This document shows, piece by piece, positions 51,324-60,185 of a stretch of 64,000 nucleotides of DNA. The position numbers and the translations under genes are program-made. Each line of letters opens with the position of its first letter. Position 1 is the first letter of the stretch. The stretch is from assembly GCA_045128835.1 (NCBI GenBank), contig JBGVRX010000002.1, positions 1 to 64,000 of the forward strand, read 5' to 3'. Source of the DNA: CALVUJ01 sp045128835. Its GTDB lineage: Bacteria; Bacillota_I; Bacilli_A; RFN20; DUOF01. The notes under the pieces are model-generated. The model had not been told where the DNA came from and made no database searches. It saw only the letters and a program-made list of their open reading frames with translations.

Positions 51324-51352
51324 GATAATTAAGTTTGAAAGAGGGTGGAAGA

Positions 51353-52204
51353 ATGAATGTACAATGGTTTCCAGGCCATATGGTTAAAGCGTTAAAGGAA
51401 ATATATGAAAAGCAAAAAATGGTTGATATGATAATAGAAATCGTTGATTCTAGAGCCCCTTTATCAAGTAGAAATCCGGAATTAGTTAATATTCAAAAGC
51501 CTCGACTTATTATAATGAGTAAAAAAGATTATGCGGACCCTAATATTGTTAAGGAATGGATTAATCATTTTACTAATAATGAAGTTAAGGTTGTAGCACA
51601 AGATTTAGTGAATGGTTTTAATTTAAAAGAGATTGTTAATGCATGTAATGAATTAATGAAACCTAAATTTGAAAGAGATGCTAAAAGAGGAATTAGAAAC
51701 AGAACAGTTAGAGCAATGGTTGTAGGTATTCCTAATGTAGGTAAATCCACTTTCATTAATAAGTTAGCTAAAAGAAAAGCTGCGAAAGCTGGTAATCAAC
51801 CTGGTGTTACAAAATCACAACAATGGGTTAAGACAGAAAATATAGAATTATTAGATACTCCAGGCGTTTTATGGCCTAAGTTTGAAAGTAAGGACATAGG
51901 TATTAAATTAGCCCTAGTAGGTACTATAAAAGAAGAAATTTTAAATTTAGATGAATTAGCGGTAATTTGTTATAAGTTTTTAGAAGAATATTATCCTAAT
52001 GAATTAAGGAAAAGATATGAGTTGGAAGTAATTGATGATAATGTTTTTGAAAATATTTGTTCAAGAAGAAAACTTTTAAAAAGCAATGGGGAATATGATA
52101 TTGATAAGGCAAAATATTTGTTATTAAAAGAATTTAAAGAAGGTATTATTGGTAAAGTGTGTGTGGAAAGGCCAGGTGTAGATTATGGCATCTTTAGAGT
52201 ATGA
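51353..52204 (+). CDS. rbgA: Ribosome biogenesis GTPase RbgA (YlqF)
   Basis: 283 residues, a circularly permuted GTPase needed for late 50S assembly. The motifs occur in permuted order: MSKKDYAD (G4), SRAP segment before it, GIPNVGKST (G1), then DTPGVLWP (G3). NVQWFPGHMVKA is the typical start. ATG 51353 follows AGAGGGTGG; a longer frame lacks a site. It overlaps rnhB by 20 nt, the conserved rbgA-rnhB order. Confidence 0.96.
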   Translation: MNVQWFPGHMVKALKEIYEKQKMVDMIIEIVDSRAPLSSRNPELVNIQKPRLIIMSKKDYADPNIVKEWINHFTNNEVKVVAQDLVNGFNLKEIVNACNELMKPKFERDAKRGIRNRTVRAMVVGIPNVGKSTFINKLAKRKAAKAGNQPGVTKSQQWVKTENIELLDTPGVLWPKFESKDIGIKLALVGTIKEEILNLDELAVICYKFLEEYYPNELRKRYELEVIDDNVFENICSRRKLLKSNGEYDIDKAKYLLLKEFKEGIIGKVCVERPGVDYGIFRV

Positions 52205-52805
52205 GGACGAGTTTAGAAGAAAAGGTTATAAAAGAATATTAGGGATTGATGAAGCAGGTAGAGGTCCTCTTGCTGGTCCTTTAGTAATTGCAGGAGTAGT
52301 TTTACCAGTAGGCTTTTATAATGAAGAAATAGATGATTCTAAAAAAGTAACTGATAGCAAAAGAAGAGAACTGTTTGATATAATAATGGCTAATGCTTTA
52401 GAAGTTAAGGTTAATGTTGTTGATGTTGAAACTATCGATAAATTAAATATTTTAAGAGCTACAAAAGAAGGAATGGAAGAAATCGTAAGATTAGTTGGAG
52501 ATAATTGCGATGCTGTTTTTGTTGATGCAGTTAAATTAGATGGAATTGATAAACCTGTGTTATCCTTAATTAAAGGTGATGCTTTATCTATGTCTATAGC
52601 AGCGGCCTCTATCATTGCTAAAGTAACTCGTGACGATATTATGATTGAGTTAGATAAAGAATACCCTATGTATGATTTTAAAAATAATAAGGGATATGGA
52701 ACAAAGAAACACTTATTAGCATTAGATGAATATGGGATTACAAAACATCATCGTATGTCTTATGCCCCAGTATACAAAGCTAGTATGCCTAAATTGGATA
52801 TTTAG
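52185..52805 (+). CDS. rnhB: Ribonuclease HII
   Basis: 206 residues; removes RNA from RNA-DNA hybrids and single ribonucleotides from DNA. Seen: GIDEAGRGPLAGPLV with the catalytic Asp-Glu pair, VDAVKLDG, GDALSMSIAAASIIAKVTRD, and GYGTKKH. It starts inside rbgA. The 52817 gene begins 11 nt after its stop. Confidence 0.96.
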   Translation: MASLEYEDEFRRKGYKRILGIDEAGRGPLAGPLVIAGVVLPVGFYNEEIDDSKKVTDSKRRELFDIIMANALEVKVNVVDVETIDKLNILRATKEGMEEIVRLVGDNCDAVFVDAVKLDGIDKPVLSLIKGDALSMSIAAASIIAKVTRDDIMIELDKEYPMYDFKNNKGYGTKKHLLALDEYGITKHHRMSYAPVYKASMPKLDI

Positions 52806-52816
52806 TGGTGAGTTTT

Positions 52817-53404
52817 ATGGCAGTGTTTTTTAAGTTTGATGCGGATGGAATGATTTTAGTGGCAAGAACAAGATTTTCTTCAAAAATTGGTGAGAAAGAG
52901 TTTGAAAGAAAAGCTAAGATTATAGATGAAGAAAGATTTCTTTCTAAGTATCCAAAAGAAAGAGATATATTAAAAAAGCAGATAGAAAAATTGAAGTTTA
53001 TTTATGAGAAACGTATTTCTAGAGTAGGTCTAGTTATGCAATATTTATATACTGAAGGTATGTATCCATCTGGATGTTTTGTTGGGGACAGATATTTTCC
53101 TAGGGGTCACGAAGATGGAGCGGAAAAGACCAAGGCTATTGACTATGGTTATTGCTTCTATAGTAAAAAGTTTATGGATGAGATTATTAAGAACAAATAT
53201 ATGTTTGAACCGCCAGAAGATTTTTATAAAAAAAGTATAGATGATTGTTCTATATATAGTGGTTCTCATTTTTTTGCTGGAGAAGAAAGAATTACGGAAG
53301 AAGAGTATATGAAATATATGACAATAATTAAGGAATTAACGGGTATAAGAGATGCGAGAAAACCGTTGGAGACAAGAACACCAAAAGTCAATATAAAAAG
53401 ATAG
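52817..53404 (+). CDS. Hypothetical protein, probable paralogue of the 18956 gene
   Basis: 195 residues beginning MAVFFKFDADGMILVARTRF. Like the 18956 protein it opens with two hydrophobic strands around a DG turn and has a helical middle, a Tyr-rich region and a closing EEYMKYMTIIKEL helix. It contains GCFVGDRYFPRGHEDG, a Gly/His/Asp loop. No known function. GTGGTGAG precedes the chosen ATG. Co-transcribed with rnhB. Confidence 0.65.
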   Translation: MAVFFKFDADGMILVARTRFSSKIGEKEFERKAKIIDEERFLSKYPKERDILKKQIEKLKFIYEKRISRVGLVMQYLYTEGMYPSGCFVGDRYFPRGHEDGAEKTKAIDYGYCFYSKKFMDEIIKNKYMFEPPEDFYKKSIDDCSIYSGSHFFAGEERITEEEYMKYMTIIKELTGIRDARKPLETRTPKVNIKR

Positions 53405-53436
53405 GCTTAAATGAATAATATAAAGTATAATAATAC

Positions 53437-53465
53437 TTGATAAATCAAGTAATGCATGGTAAAAT
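53437..53465 (+). promoter_or_regulatory. Promoter of the rimP-nusA-infB operon
   Basis: TTGATA, 17-nt spacer, TAAAAT. Confidence 0.7.
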
Positions 53466-53475
53466 ATTGGCGTTG

Positions 53476-53497
53476 AAGAGAGGGAAAACCCTCTCTT
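53476..53497 (+). promoter_or_regulatory. Leader hairpin before rimP
   Basis: AAGAGAGGG, AAAA loop, CCCTCTCTT in the 5' leader. A hairpin of this kind is commonly found ahead of rimP in Bacillota; it may act as an attenuator or NusA-responsive element. Confidence 0.6.
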
Positions 53498-53519
53498 TGT
53501 TGTTAAATGGGGGGTTAAG

Positions 53520-53987
53520 ATGACATTAGAAGAGAAGCTAAAGAAGATTATTGAGCCGGTTTTAGAAGAGATGAACTTGATACTTTATGAGTTAAAGTAT
53601 GAAAAAGAAGATAATGAAAATTATCTTAGAATTTTCTTGGAAAAAGAACATGATGTAATGGATTTAGATACATGTGTTGAAGCTAGCGAAAAAATATCTT
53701 TATTGTTAGATAAAGAAGATCCTATTCCATCAGAATATTACTTAGAGGTTGCTTCAAGTGGTAGAGAAAAATGCTTTAATGGTAAAGCGGACTACGAAGC
53801 TAATATCGATAAGTACATTTTAGTAGACACTAGTGAATTAGTTAATGGATATGATGAACTTGTTGGATACTTGAAAGAAGTAACTGATGAAGGAATAAAA
53901 TTAGAAATTAATCTTAAGGGTCGTATTAAGGTTGTTGACATCCCATTTAAGATAATAGAAAAAGCTCATTTGACATATAAGATTTAA
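53520..53987 (+). CDS. rimP: Ribosome maturation factor RimP
   Basis: 155 residues. ILYELKYEKEDNENYLRIFLEKE, DTCVEASEKISLLLDKED and YYLEVASSGREK are typical of RimP, which helps 30S maturation. GGGGGTTAAG precedes the ATG. First gene of rimP-nusA-rnpM-ylxQ-infB-rbfA. Confidence 0.95.
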   Translation: MTLEEKLKKIIEPVLEEMNLILYELKYEKEDNENYLRIFLEKEHDVMDLDTCVEASEKISLLLDKEDPIPSEYYLEVASSGREKCFNGKADYEANIDKYILVDTSELVNGYDELVGYLKEVTDEGIKLEINLKGRIKVVDIPFKIIEKAHLTYKI

Positions 53988-54007
53988 TAGGAGGAAATTA
54001 AGTAAAA

Positions 54008-55561
54008 ATGGATGCTAAAAAGTTATTAAATGCTTTAGAAGAATTTGTAGAAGAAAAAGGTATGACTAAAGCAGTTGTTGTTGATGCTTTAAAGGAAGCT
54101 TTAGAAAAAGCTTATAAAAAGCACATTGATCCAGATGTTTTATGTAGAGTAGACATTAATGGTGAATTAGGTACAATTGAAATGTATGAATTGAAAAATG
54201 TAGTTGAAGAAGTTGAAGATGACTTATTTGAAATTGAATTGGATGAAGCTAAAGAAAAAGATCCTAACATTAAAGTTGGAGATGTTTTAGAAATTCCAGT
54301 AGATACAGAAACTTTATCTAGATTAGCTGCTCTTCAAGCTAAACAAGTATTTTTCCAAAAAGTAAGAGAATTTGAAAAACAAGAAGTGTATGACAAATTC
54401 ATTGATAAGAAAGATGATATCATCGTTGGTATTATTGATAGAGTTGAGCCTGGATTTGTTTTGGTTAACATTGGTAGCAAAAGTAGCGCTATTATGAAAA
54501 TGAGTCACACAATTCCTGGTGAAACATTCAAATCAGGGCAAACTGTTAAAGTATACGTTGTAGATGTAGATAAGAGTGCTCAAGGTGCTCCAGTTGTAGT
54601 ATCTAGAACTGTTCCTGGATTCTTAAAGAGATTATTTGAAAACGAAATTCCTGAAATTTATGATGGTACAGTAGAAATCAAACATATTTCAAGAGAAGCT
54701 GGAGATAGAGCTAAAGTATCTGTATTCTCAAGAAATAAAGATGTAGACGCTACAGGTGCTTGTATTGGACAAAAGGGATTAAGAATTCAAAAGATTTCTA
54801 ACCAAATCTTAGGTGAAAAAATTGATGTAATTAACTATTATGATGATTCAGTATTGTATATTGCTGAAGCTTTAAAACCTGCTGAAGTTGTTGGTGTAGC
54901 AGTAAATGAAGAAACTAAAACAGCAATAGCAGTAGTTAAAGATGATAGTTTCTCATTAGCTATTGGTAAAAGAGGAATTAATGCTCGTTTAGCAGTTGCA
55001 TTAACTGGTTACAAAATTGATATTAAGACATTAACTAACGCTGTAGCAGAAGGTGTTGAGTATACAACAGTTGAACAAGCTAGAGCAAACTACGAGTATA
55101 ACAAACAAACTCCAGTTGTAGAAGAAGTTGTTGAAGAAGTTGTTGAAGAAACTGTAGAGACTCCTGTTAAAGTTGTTGTAGAAGAACCTGTAAAAGTAGA
55201 AGTTAAGGTTGAAGAAAAACCAGTTAAGACTGAAGTTAAAGAAGAAGTTAAGACAAAGACAGAAAAACCTTTAAGAATGCCTAAGTTCCTTAAAGAAGAT
55301 AATGTTAAACCTTCTAAGAAAGAAGAAACAAGACCTTCAGGAACAGGTAAGAAAAAGAAAGAGGATGAAAAGGAAGTTAGAAGAACTGTTCTTTCATCTA
55401 AAGAACTTGAAGATATCAAGAAGAAAAATGAAGAGGCAAGATCATATATGCCTATTTATACAGATGCTGAGTTAGAAGAACTTGAAGATGATGTTGATGA
55501 TGACGACTACTATGATAACGTTGACTACGACGAGTATGACAAATACTATGATGAGGACTAA
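54008..55561 (+). CDS. nusA: Transcription factor NusA with long repetitive acidic tail
   Basis: 517 residues. N-terminal RNA polymerase-binding domain (ALEKAYKKHIDPDVLCRVDI), S1 domain (about 130-200, IVGIIDRVEPGFVLVNIGSK), two KH domains (GACIGQKGLRIQKI, LAIGKRGINARLAVALTGYK). After residue 350 a tail of about 165 residues is made of Val/Glu/Lys repeats and ends in an Asp/Tyr-rich run. Most Bacillota NusA proteins stop near residue 370, so the tail is an extension. Modulates pausing, termination and antitermination. Confidence 0.95.
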   Translation: MDAKKLLNALEEFVEEKGMTKAVVVDALKEALEKAYKKHIDPDVLCRVDINGELGTIEMYELKNVVEEVEDDLFEIELDEAKEKDPNIKVGDVLEIPVDTETLSRLAALQAKQVFFQKVREFEKQEVYDKFIDKKDDIIVGIIDRVEPGFVLVNIGSKSSAIMKMSHTIPGETFKSGQTVKVYVVDVDKSAQGAPVVVSRTVPGFLKRLFENEIPEIYDGTVEIKHISREAGDRAKVSVFSRNKDVDATGACIGQKGLRIQKISNQILGEKIDVINYYDDSVLYIAEALKPAEVVGVAVNEETKTAIAVVKDDSFSLAIGKRGINARLAVALTGYKIDIKTLTNAVAEGVEYTTVEQARANYEYNKQTPVVEEVVEEVVEETVETPVKVVVEEPVKVEVKVEEKPVKTEVKEEVKTKTEKPLRMPKFLKEDNVKPSKKEETRPSGTGKKKKEDEKEVRRTVLSSKELEDIKKKNEEARSYMPIYTDAELEELEDDVDDDDYYDNVDYDEYDKYYDED

Positions 55562-55567
55562 TTAGTA

Positions 55568-55825
55568 GTGAAAAAAGTTCCATTAAGAAAATGTGTTGCC
55601 ACTAATGAAAGACTTCCTAAAGGAGAACTTGTTAGAATTGTAAAAAATAACGAAGGTAAAGTTTTCGTTGATTTAACAGGTAAAGCTAATGGAAGAGGGG
55701 CATACTTAAAAAAGAGTAATGAGGCAATTGATGTTGCTATCAAGAAAAATAGTTTAGGTAGAGCCTTGGAATGCACAATTGACCAAGAAGTTTATGATGA
55801 ACTTAGGAAATTAGTTAGTGAATAA
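55568..55825 (+). CDS. rnpM: RNase P modulator RnpM (YlxR)
   Basis: 85 residues from a GTG start. VPLRKCVATNERLPKGELVRIV, VDLTGKANGRGAYL and LGRALECTI match YlxR, which binds RNase P RNA. It lies 6 nt after nusA and overlaps ylxQ by 8 nt, as in Bacillus. Confidence 0.93.
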   Translation: MKKVPLRKCVATNERLPKGELVRIVKNNEGKVFVDLTGKANGRGAYLKKSNEAIDVAIKKNSLGRALECTIDQEVYDELRKLVSE

Positions 55826-56144
55826 AGCGTTAAGTACCTTAGGTATTTGTGCTTGTGCAAGAAAAATAAGTTATGGCGAGACACTTTTAAAAGACATCAA
55901 AGGTAAAAAAGTGCATTTGGTTGTAGTAGCAAGTGATTCAAGTGATAACTCAAAAAAGAAGATTATTGATAAGTGCAACTTTTATGGTTGTGAATATGTA
56001 GTTTGTTTTGATAAAGAGAGCATTACTAAGTCAATTGGAAGAGTTGACTTAGTAAGTTCTGTTGGAATTAAAGATTATAATTTAGTTAAAAAATTTAAAG
56101 AAAATATAGAAAGGGAAGGTGGTTCTAATGAAGAAAAACAATAA
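55818..56144 (+). CDS. ylxQ: L7Ae-family RNA-binding protein YlxQ
   Basis: 108 residues from GTG (TAGGAAA upstream). LGICACARKISYGETLLKDIKG, VVVASDSSDNSKKKI and GRVDLVSSVGI are typical of the L7Ae/L30e-type YlxQ proteins, which bind kink-turn RNA. It overlaps infB by 17 nt. Confidence 0.9.
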   Translation: MNKALSTLGICACARKISYGETLLKDIKGKKVHLVVVASDSSDNSKKKIIDKCNFYGCEYVVCFDKESITKSIGRVDLVSSVGIKDYNLVKKFKENIEREGGSNEEKQ

Positions 56145-57954
56145 ATCAAATTATGATAAAAGAACTTCTAATTTTGATAAGAAACATACTGAAAAAAATG
56201 AAGGTGAAAAGGTTGTTGTTTTCAAAGGAAGTAAAAGTGTTCAAGACCTTGCTAAAGAGTTAGGTGTTAGCGCTACTGAAGTTATTAAGTTTTTATTCAT
56301 GGAAGGTAAGATGGTTACCATCAACTCTGATTTAGACATTTCTTTAGCCGAATTAGTTTGTTTAAATTACGGATATGACATAAAAATAGAAAAAGAAGTT
56401 AGTGAAGAAAATTTTGAAGAATTAGAAATCGTAGATGATGAAAAAGATTTAAAAGAAAGACCTCCTGTTGTTACAATTATGGGACACGTTGACCATGGTA
56501 AAACAACTCTTTTAGATGCAATTAGAAAAACTAGAGTTGTTGAAGGAGAAGTTGGTGGTATTACTCAAAGTATAGGTGCTTACCAAGTAGAAATAAATGG
56601 TAAAAAGATTACTTTCTTAGATACTCCAGGACACGAAGCTTTTGCTGCTATGAGAGCAAGAGGTGCGCAAATTACAGATATCGTTATTATCGTAGTTGCT
56701 GCTGATGATGGTGTTATGCCTCAAACTAAAGAAGCTATAGATCACGCTAAAGCAGCTGGTGTTCCTATTATTGTTGCAGTTAACAAAATGGATAAACCAG
56801 GAATTAATGTAGAAAGATTATATAGTGAATTAAGTGAAATTGATATTATTAGTGAAGAATGGGGCGGAGAGAATATCTTCTGTAAAGTAAGTGCTAAAAC
56901 AGGTCAAGGAATCGAAGAATTACTTGAGTCTATCTTAGTTCTTTCTGAACTTCAAGAATATAAAGCAAATCCATCTCGTTATGCTTACGGTACAGTAATT
57001 GAATCTAAACTTGAAAAAGGTAGAGGTACTGTTGCAACTTTATTAGTTCAAAATGGTACTTTAAGACATGGTGATAGTATTGTTGCTGGTACTGTATTTG
57101 GTAGAATTAGACAAATGAGAAATGATAAAGGTAAAGTTATCAAAGAAGCAGGTCCTTCAATGCCAGTAGAAATTACAGGTTTAAATGAAGTTCCAGGTGC
57201 TGGAGATAAATTTATGGCTTTCCAAGATGAGAAAAAAGCTCGTGAAGTAGCAGATAAGAGACTTACAGAAAAGACTTTATTAGATCGTCGTGGAAACACA
57301 AGTGTATCTTTAGAAGATTTGTATAACCAAATTAAAGTTGGTGATGTTCAAACTATTAATATCATTATTAAAGCTGATAGTGATGGTTCAAGTGAAGCTG
57401 TTAAACAATCACTATTAAAATTAAGTAATGATGAAGTTAAGATTAATGTTATAAGAGCACAATCTGGTGCAATTACGGAATCTGATGTTTTATTAGCTAG
57501 TGCATCAAAAGCAATTATTTATGGATTCAACGTTAGACCTGACGCTTCAGTAAGAGCAAAAGCTGAAGAAGAAAGTGTTGATATAAGATTACATAGAATC
57601 ATTTATGCTTTGGTTGAAGAAATTGAGGCTGCTATGAAAGGTATGTTAAAACCAACATACAAAGAAGTAGTTACAGGTCTTGCTGAAGTTAGACAACTTT
57701 ATAAAGTATCTAAAGTTGGTACAATCGCAGGAAGTTATGTAACGAGTGGTGTAATCAAAAGAGATTGTGGTGTTAGACTATTAAGAAATGGTGTAGTAGT
57801 TTATGAAGGTAAACTTGCTTCACTTAAGAGATTCCAAAATGATGCTAAAGAAGTATCAACAGGTTATGAATGCGGAATTATGATTGAAAACTTTAATGAT
57901 TTAAAAGAAGGAGATCATATTGAAGGATTTGTAATGGAAGAAGTAAAAAGATAA
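56128..57954 (+). CDS. infB: Translation initiation factor IF-2
   Basis: 608 residues; GTPase that brings initiator tRNA to the 30S subunit. N-terminal IF2 helix domain (VQDLAKELGVSATEVIKFLF), then G1 GHVDHGKTT, G3 DTPGHEAF, G4 NKMDKP, and C-terminal domains to GYECGIMIENFNDLKEGD. The N-terminal region is short compared with many IF2 proteins. ATG 56128 follows GGAAGGTGG within the end of ylxQ. Confidence 0.97.
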   Translation: MKKNNKSNYDKRTSNFDKKHTEKNEGEKVVVFKGSKSVQDLAKELGVSATEVIKFLFMEGKMVTINSDLDISLAELVCLNYGYDIKIEKEVSEENFEELEIVDDEKDLKERPPVVTIMGHVDHGKTTLLDAIRKTRVVEGEVGGITQSIGAYQVEINGKKITFLDTPGHEAFAAMRARGAQITDIVIIVVAADDGVMPQTKEAIDHAKAAGVPIIVAVNKMDKPGINVERLYSELSEIDIISEEWGGENIFCKVSAKTGQGIEELLESILVLSELQEYKANPSRYAYGTVIESKLEKGRGTVATLLVQNGTLRHGDSIVAGTVFGRIRQMRNDKGKVIKEAGPSMPVEITGLNEVPGAGDKFMAFQDEKKAREVADKRLTEKTLLDRRGNTSVSLEDLYNQIKVGDVQTINIIIKADSDGSSEAVKQSLLKLSNDEVKINVIRAQSGAITESDVLLASASKAIIYGFNVRPDASVRAKAEEESVDIRLHRIIYALVEEIEAAMKGMLKPTYKEVVTGLAEVRQLYKVSKVGTIAGSYVTSGVIKRDCGVRLLRNGVVVYEGKLASLKRFQNDAKEVSTGYECGIMIENFNDLKEGDHIEGFVMEEVKR

Positions 57955-57979
57955 AAAATAGTATTAGGTGGGATTATAA

Positions 57980-58318
57980 ATGGCAAAATTAAAACAAGAA
58001 AAACTTGCTGTTCAAATCCAAAAATATATTAGCGATATTATTCAATTTGAATTAAAAGCTGATAATTTAGGAATTGTTACAGTTACTAGAGTAAAAGTTA
58101 GTGATGATAATTCATGGGCTAAAATATTCGTTAGTTTCTTAGATAAAAATAGAGAAGAAAAGTTAGAAAAACTAAAAGAGTATAAAACTCCAATTAGAAC
58201 AGCTTTAGCTAAGAAATTAACTATTAGAAGAACTCCTGATTTAGCTTTCGCATTAGATGATAGTTATGAAAAAGGAGAAAAAATCGAGAAAATCATTAGA
58301 GAGTTACATAATAAATAA
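57980..58318 (+). CDS. rbfA: Ribosome-binding factor A
   Basis: 112 residues with a KH-like fold: QKYISDIIQFEL, VTVTRVKVSDDNSWAKIFVSF, and RRTPDLAFALDDSYEKGEKIEKII. Acts in 30S maturation and cold adaptation. Last gene of the nusA operon; the terminator begins inside its final codons. Confidence 0.95.
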   Translation: MAKLKQEKLAVQIQKYISDIIQFELKADNLGIVTVTRVKVSDDNSWAKIFVSFLDKNREEKLEKLKEYKTPIRTALAKKLTIRRTPDLAFALDDSYEKGEKIEKIIRELHNK

Positions 58319-58330
58319 CTCTCTTTTTTT
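58298..58330 (+). terminator. Terminator of the nusA-infB-rbfA operon
   Basis: AGAGAGTTA, 9-nt loop, TAACTCTCT, then T-run. Confidence 0.9.
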
Positions 58331-58334
58331 ATAC

Positions 58335-58359
58335 AAAAAAAGCACTAATTAAAGTGCTT
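58335..58359 (-). terminator. Terminator of ttcA
   Basis: Leftward AAGCACT, 6-nt loop, AGTGCTT, then T-run. Confidence 0.85.
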
Positions 58360-59113
58360 CATCTTCTTCTTTCTTTTTCTCTTTTTCCCATAAATCTAAT
58401 TTATCTAGATTATGTAACATTAATAGGAAGTTGTCTTCCGCCATTGGGTATTTTTTATATAAATCCCTTAGCATTGTTTTCATATTTTCTCTTTCTGTAT
58501 GTTTATCGTTAGGGCAAGTTGAAGTAACGATAGGGACATTTAATTTGTTTGCAGATTTTACAATTAATTTTTCTCTAGCATATACAAAAGGTCTAATGAA
58601 TGTTATTTCGCTTCTATCTAAGTACATTTTAGGTTTAAATGTAGCAATTCTACCTCCAAATATCATGTTCATTGCTAAAGTTTCGATAGCATCTTCGCTA
58701 TGGTGAGCAAAAGCAACTTTATTACAATTAAACTTTTTAGCACCTTCAATAACAACAGCTTTCTTTATTTTAGAGCAAATTGAACAAGGAAGTCTACCAT
58801 TGTTTTGGACATTTGCTTGTAGTATTTCATAAGCATGAGAAGGAACTATTTCAAAACGGATGTTTTGTTCTTTGTACCATTCTACCATAGGACTAGGATC
58901 CATGTTAGGAAATCCCATTTCAATATGAATTCCAACGATGTCGAACTTCTTTTTACTTTCGCACATTCTTTTATAAGCATTCATTGCATATAAAAGCAAA
59001 ACAGAGTCTTTTCCTCCGCTTACACCTACGGCAATTGTGTCTCCTTCTTCAATTAGATTGTAATCTTCATCTGCTTTTTTTATACAGCCTAAAATATCTC
59101 TTAAATAGTACAT
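58349..59113 (-). CDS. ttcA: TtcA-type tRNA thiolation enzyme (PP-loop ATPase)
   Basis: 254 residues. PP-loop GVSGGKDSVLLLYAM binds ATP to adenylate the target base. Cys-x2-Cys in LPCSICSKIKKAV and a later Cys in VTSTCPND match TtcA, which holds a [4Fe-4S] cluster and makes 2-thiocytidine at tRNA position 32. HHSEDAIETLAMNMIFGG is also conserved. TilS was considered, but the paired cysteines favour TtcA. The cysteine desulfurase at 31056 is a candidate sulfur donor. Confidence 0.88.
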   Translation of the reverse strand: MYYLRDILGCIKKADEDYNLIEEGDTIAVGVSGGKDSVLLLYAMNAYKRMCESKKKFDIVGIHIEMGFPNMDPSPMVEWYKEQNIRFEIVPSHAYEILQANVQNNGRLPCSICSKIKKAVVIEGAKKFNCNKVAFAHHSEDAIETLAMNMIFGGRIATFKPKMYLDRSEITFIRPFVYAREKLIVKSANKLNVPIVTSTCPNDKHTERENMKTMLRDLYKKYPMAEDNFLLMLHNLDKLDLWEKEKKKEEDEAL

Positions 59114-59169
59114 AACATCATCCTTTTAAATAACAATGCAATAATATACTATTATTGGAGATTTTTCAA

Positions 59170-60012
59170 TTATTTCTTTGATATCTTATTTAATAATTTT
59201 TCTGCGCCAGATAAATTTCCTTTTTTGGACTTTGTTTCTTTTCTTTTGTCTATTTGTTTTAGGATTGATTTTTCTAATTCATCTGGATCAATGCCTAAAT
59301 AATTTCCCTTTGAAACAGCAGTTTGTGTTTTATATTTTAAAAGAGTTAAAGCAACATTTAAATCATGCATTATAACCTCTTCCTCAATATCTTTTCTTAC
59401 ATCTGCATCCATAAGACTAATATAGTATGTGTAATATAAATAGTTAGACAATTCATCTACGGCTGCTAGACTTGTTACTACATCAGAAGCAAATTCATTA
59501 GCGCTTACTTCAGCAGGAGAAAGCGTATATATTTCTTTCTTTGTTAAATCATCTTCGGGTAATATTCCTTTTTCCTCACAAATTGCAGAAAATAATTTTT
59601 CGTATAAACTTATAAAATAAAGATAAGCTTTATCTTTTTGATTAGGTGTTAATTCTTCTTCTTGAACTAAATCATTTACTAATTCATATTGATAATAATG
59701 GTAGCATTCGTGGGCAATAGTTGTGACTAAAAAGTATGGTAGAAACACTTCTAAATTTAAATCACTTCTAAATTTGTTTTCGGCAAATGAGTAATCTACA
59801 AAGAAACTGTTTAAGCAAATAAAAGCAGGAACTCCTTTCATGAAGACTCCTCCGACAGTTTTTTCTTCGCTTAGGGTGTCAAATGTAACAATAACAGGTT
59901 CTAAATTTAATTTTCTGAAGAAATATTTAGCCAATTGATTTATTGCTTCAATCCTTTCTTCACGGCTAAGTGCATTATAATTTTTAGGGGCAAACTTTTC
60001 TAATAATTCCAT
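59170..60012 (-). CDS. Putative zinc metallopeptidase-like protein
   Basis: 280 residues, cytoplasmic, no signal peptide. HECYH at residues 101-105 is an HExxH zinc motif in a helix (LVTTIAHECYHYYQYE). About 70 residues later SPAEVSANEFASDVV could supply a third, Glu ligand, as in gluzincins. The tail is Lys-rich. The family is not one I can name. The chosen ATG has GGAG at 9 nt. The promoter (TTGAAA, 17 nt, TATAAT) reads leftward. Confidence 0.65.
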   Translation of the reverse strand: MELLEKFAPKNYNALSREERIEAINQLAKYFFRKLNLEPVIVTFDTLSEEKTVGGVFMKGVPAFICLNSFFVDYSFAENKFRSDLNLEVFLPYFLVTTIAHECYHYYQYELVNDLVQEEELTPNQKDKAYLYFISLYEKLFSAICEEKGILPEDDLTKKEIYTLSPAEVSANEFASDVVTSLAAVDELSNYLYYTYYISLMDADVRKDIEEEVIMHDLNVALTLLKYKTQTAVSKGNYLGIDPDELEKSILKQIDKRKETKSKKGNLSGAEKLLNKISKK

Positions 60013-60033
60013 GATTACCAACTCCATGACTAT

Positions 60034-60062
60034 ATTATATTATTGAGTTTGCTCTATTTCAA
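60034..60062 (-). promoter_or_regulatory. Promoter of the metallopeptidase-like gene
   Basis: Leftward TTGAAA (60057-60062), 17-nt spacer, TATAAT (60034-60039). Confidence 0.75.
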
Positions 60063-60135
60063 TTATAATTTTTATTAAGTGGGTTAGGGCATTAAGATTT
60101 TCTTTGCTATTTTTAATATTATAATATTAAATAAA

Positions 60136-60164
60136 TTGAATAAAAGCGATAAGTGTTGTAAAAT
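60136..60164 (+). promoter_or_regulatory. Promoter of pnp
   Basis: TTGAAT, 17-nt spacer, TAAAAT, 21 nt before the GTG start. Confidence 0.65.
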
Positions 60165-60185
60165 TAGATGGTGAGGTGAAAGAGA

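Noticed and set aside
55090..55419. Leftward Ser/Thr-rich frame of 109 codons
   Set aside because: It mirrors the Glu/Val/Lys repeats of NusA and is a compositional shadow.
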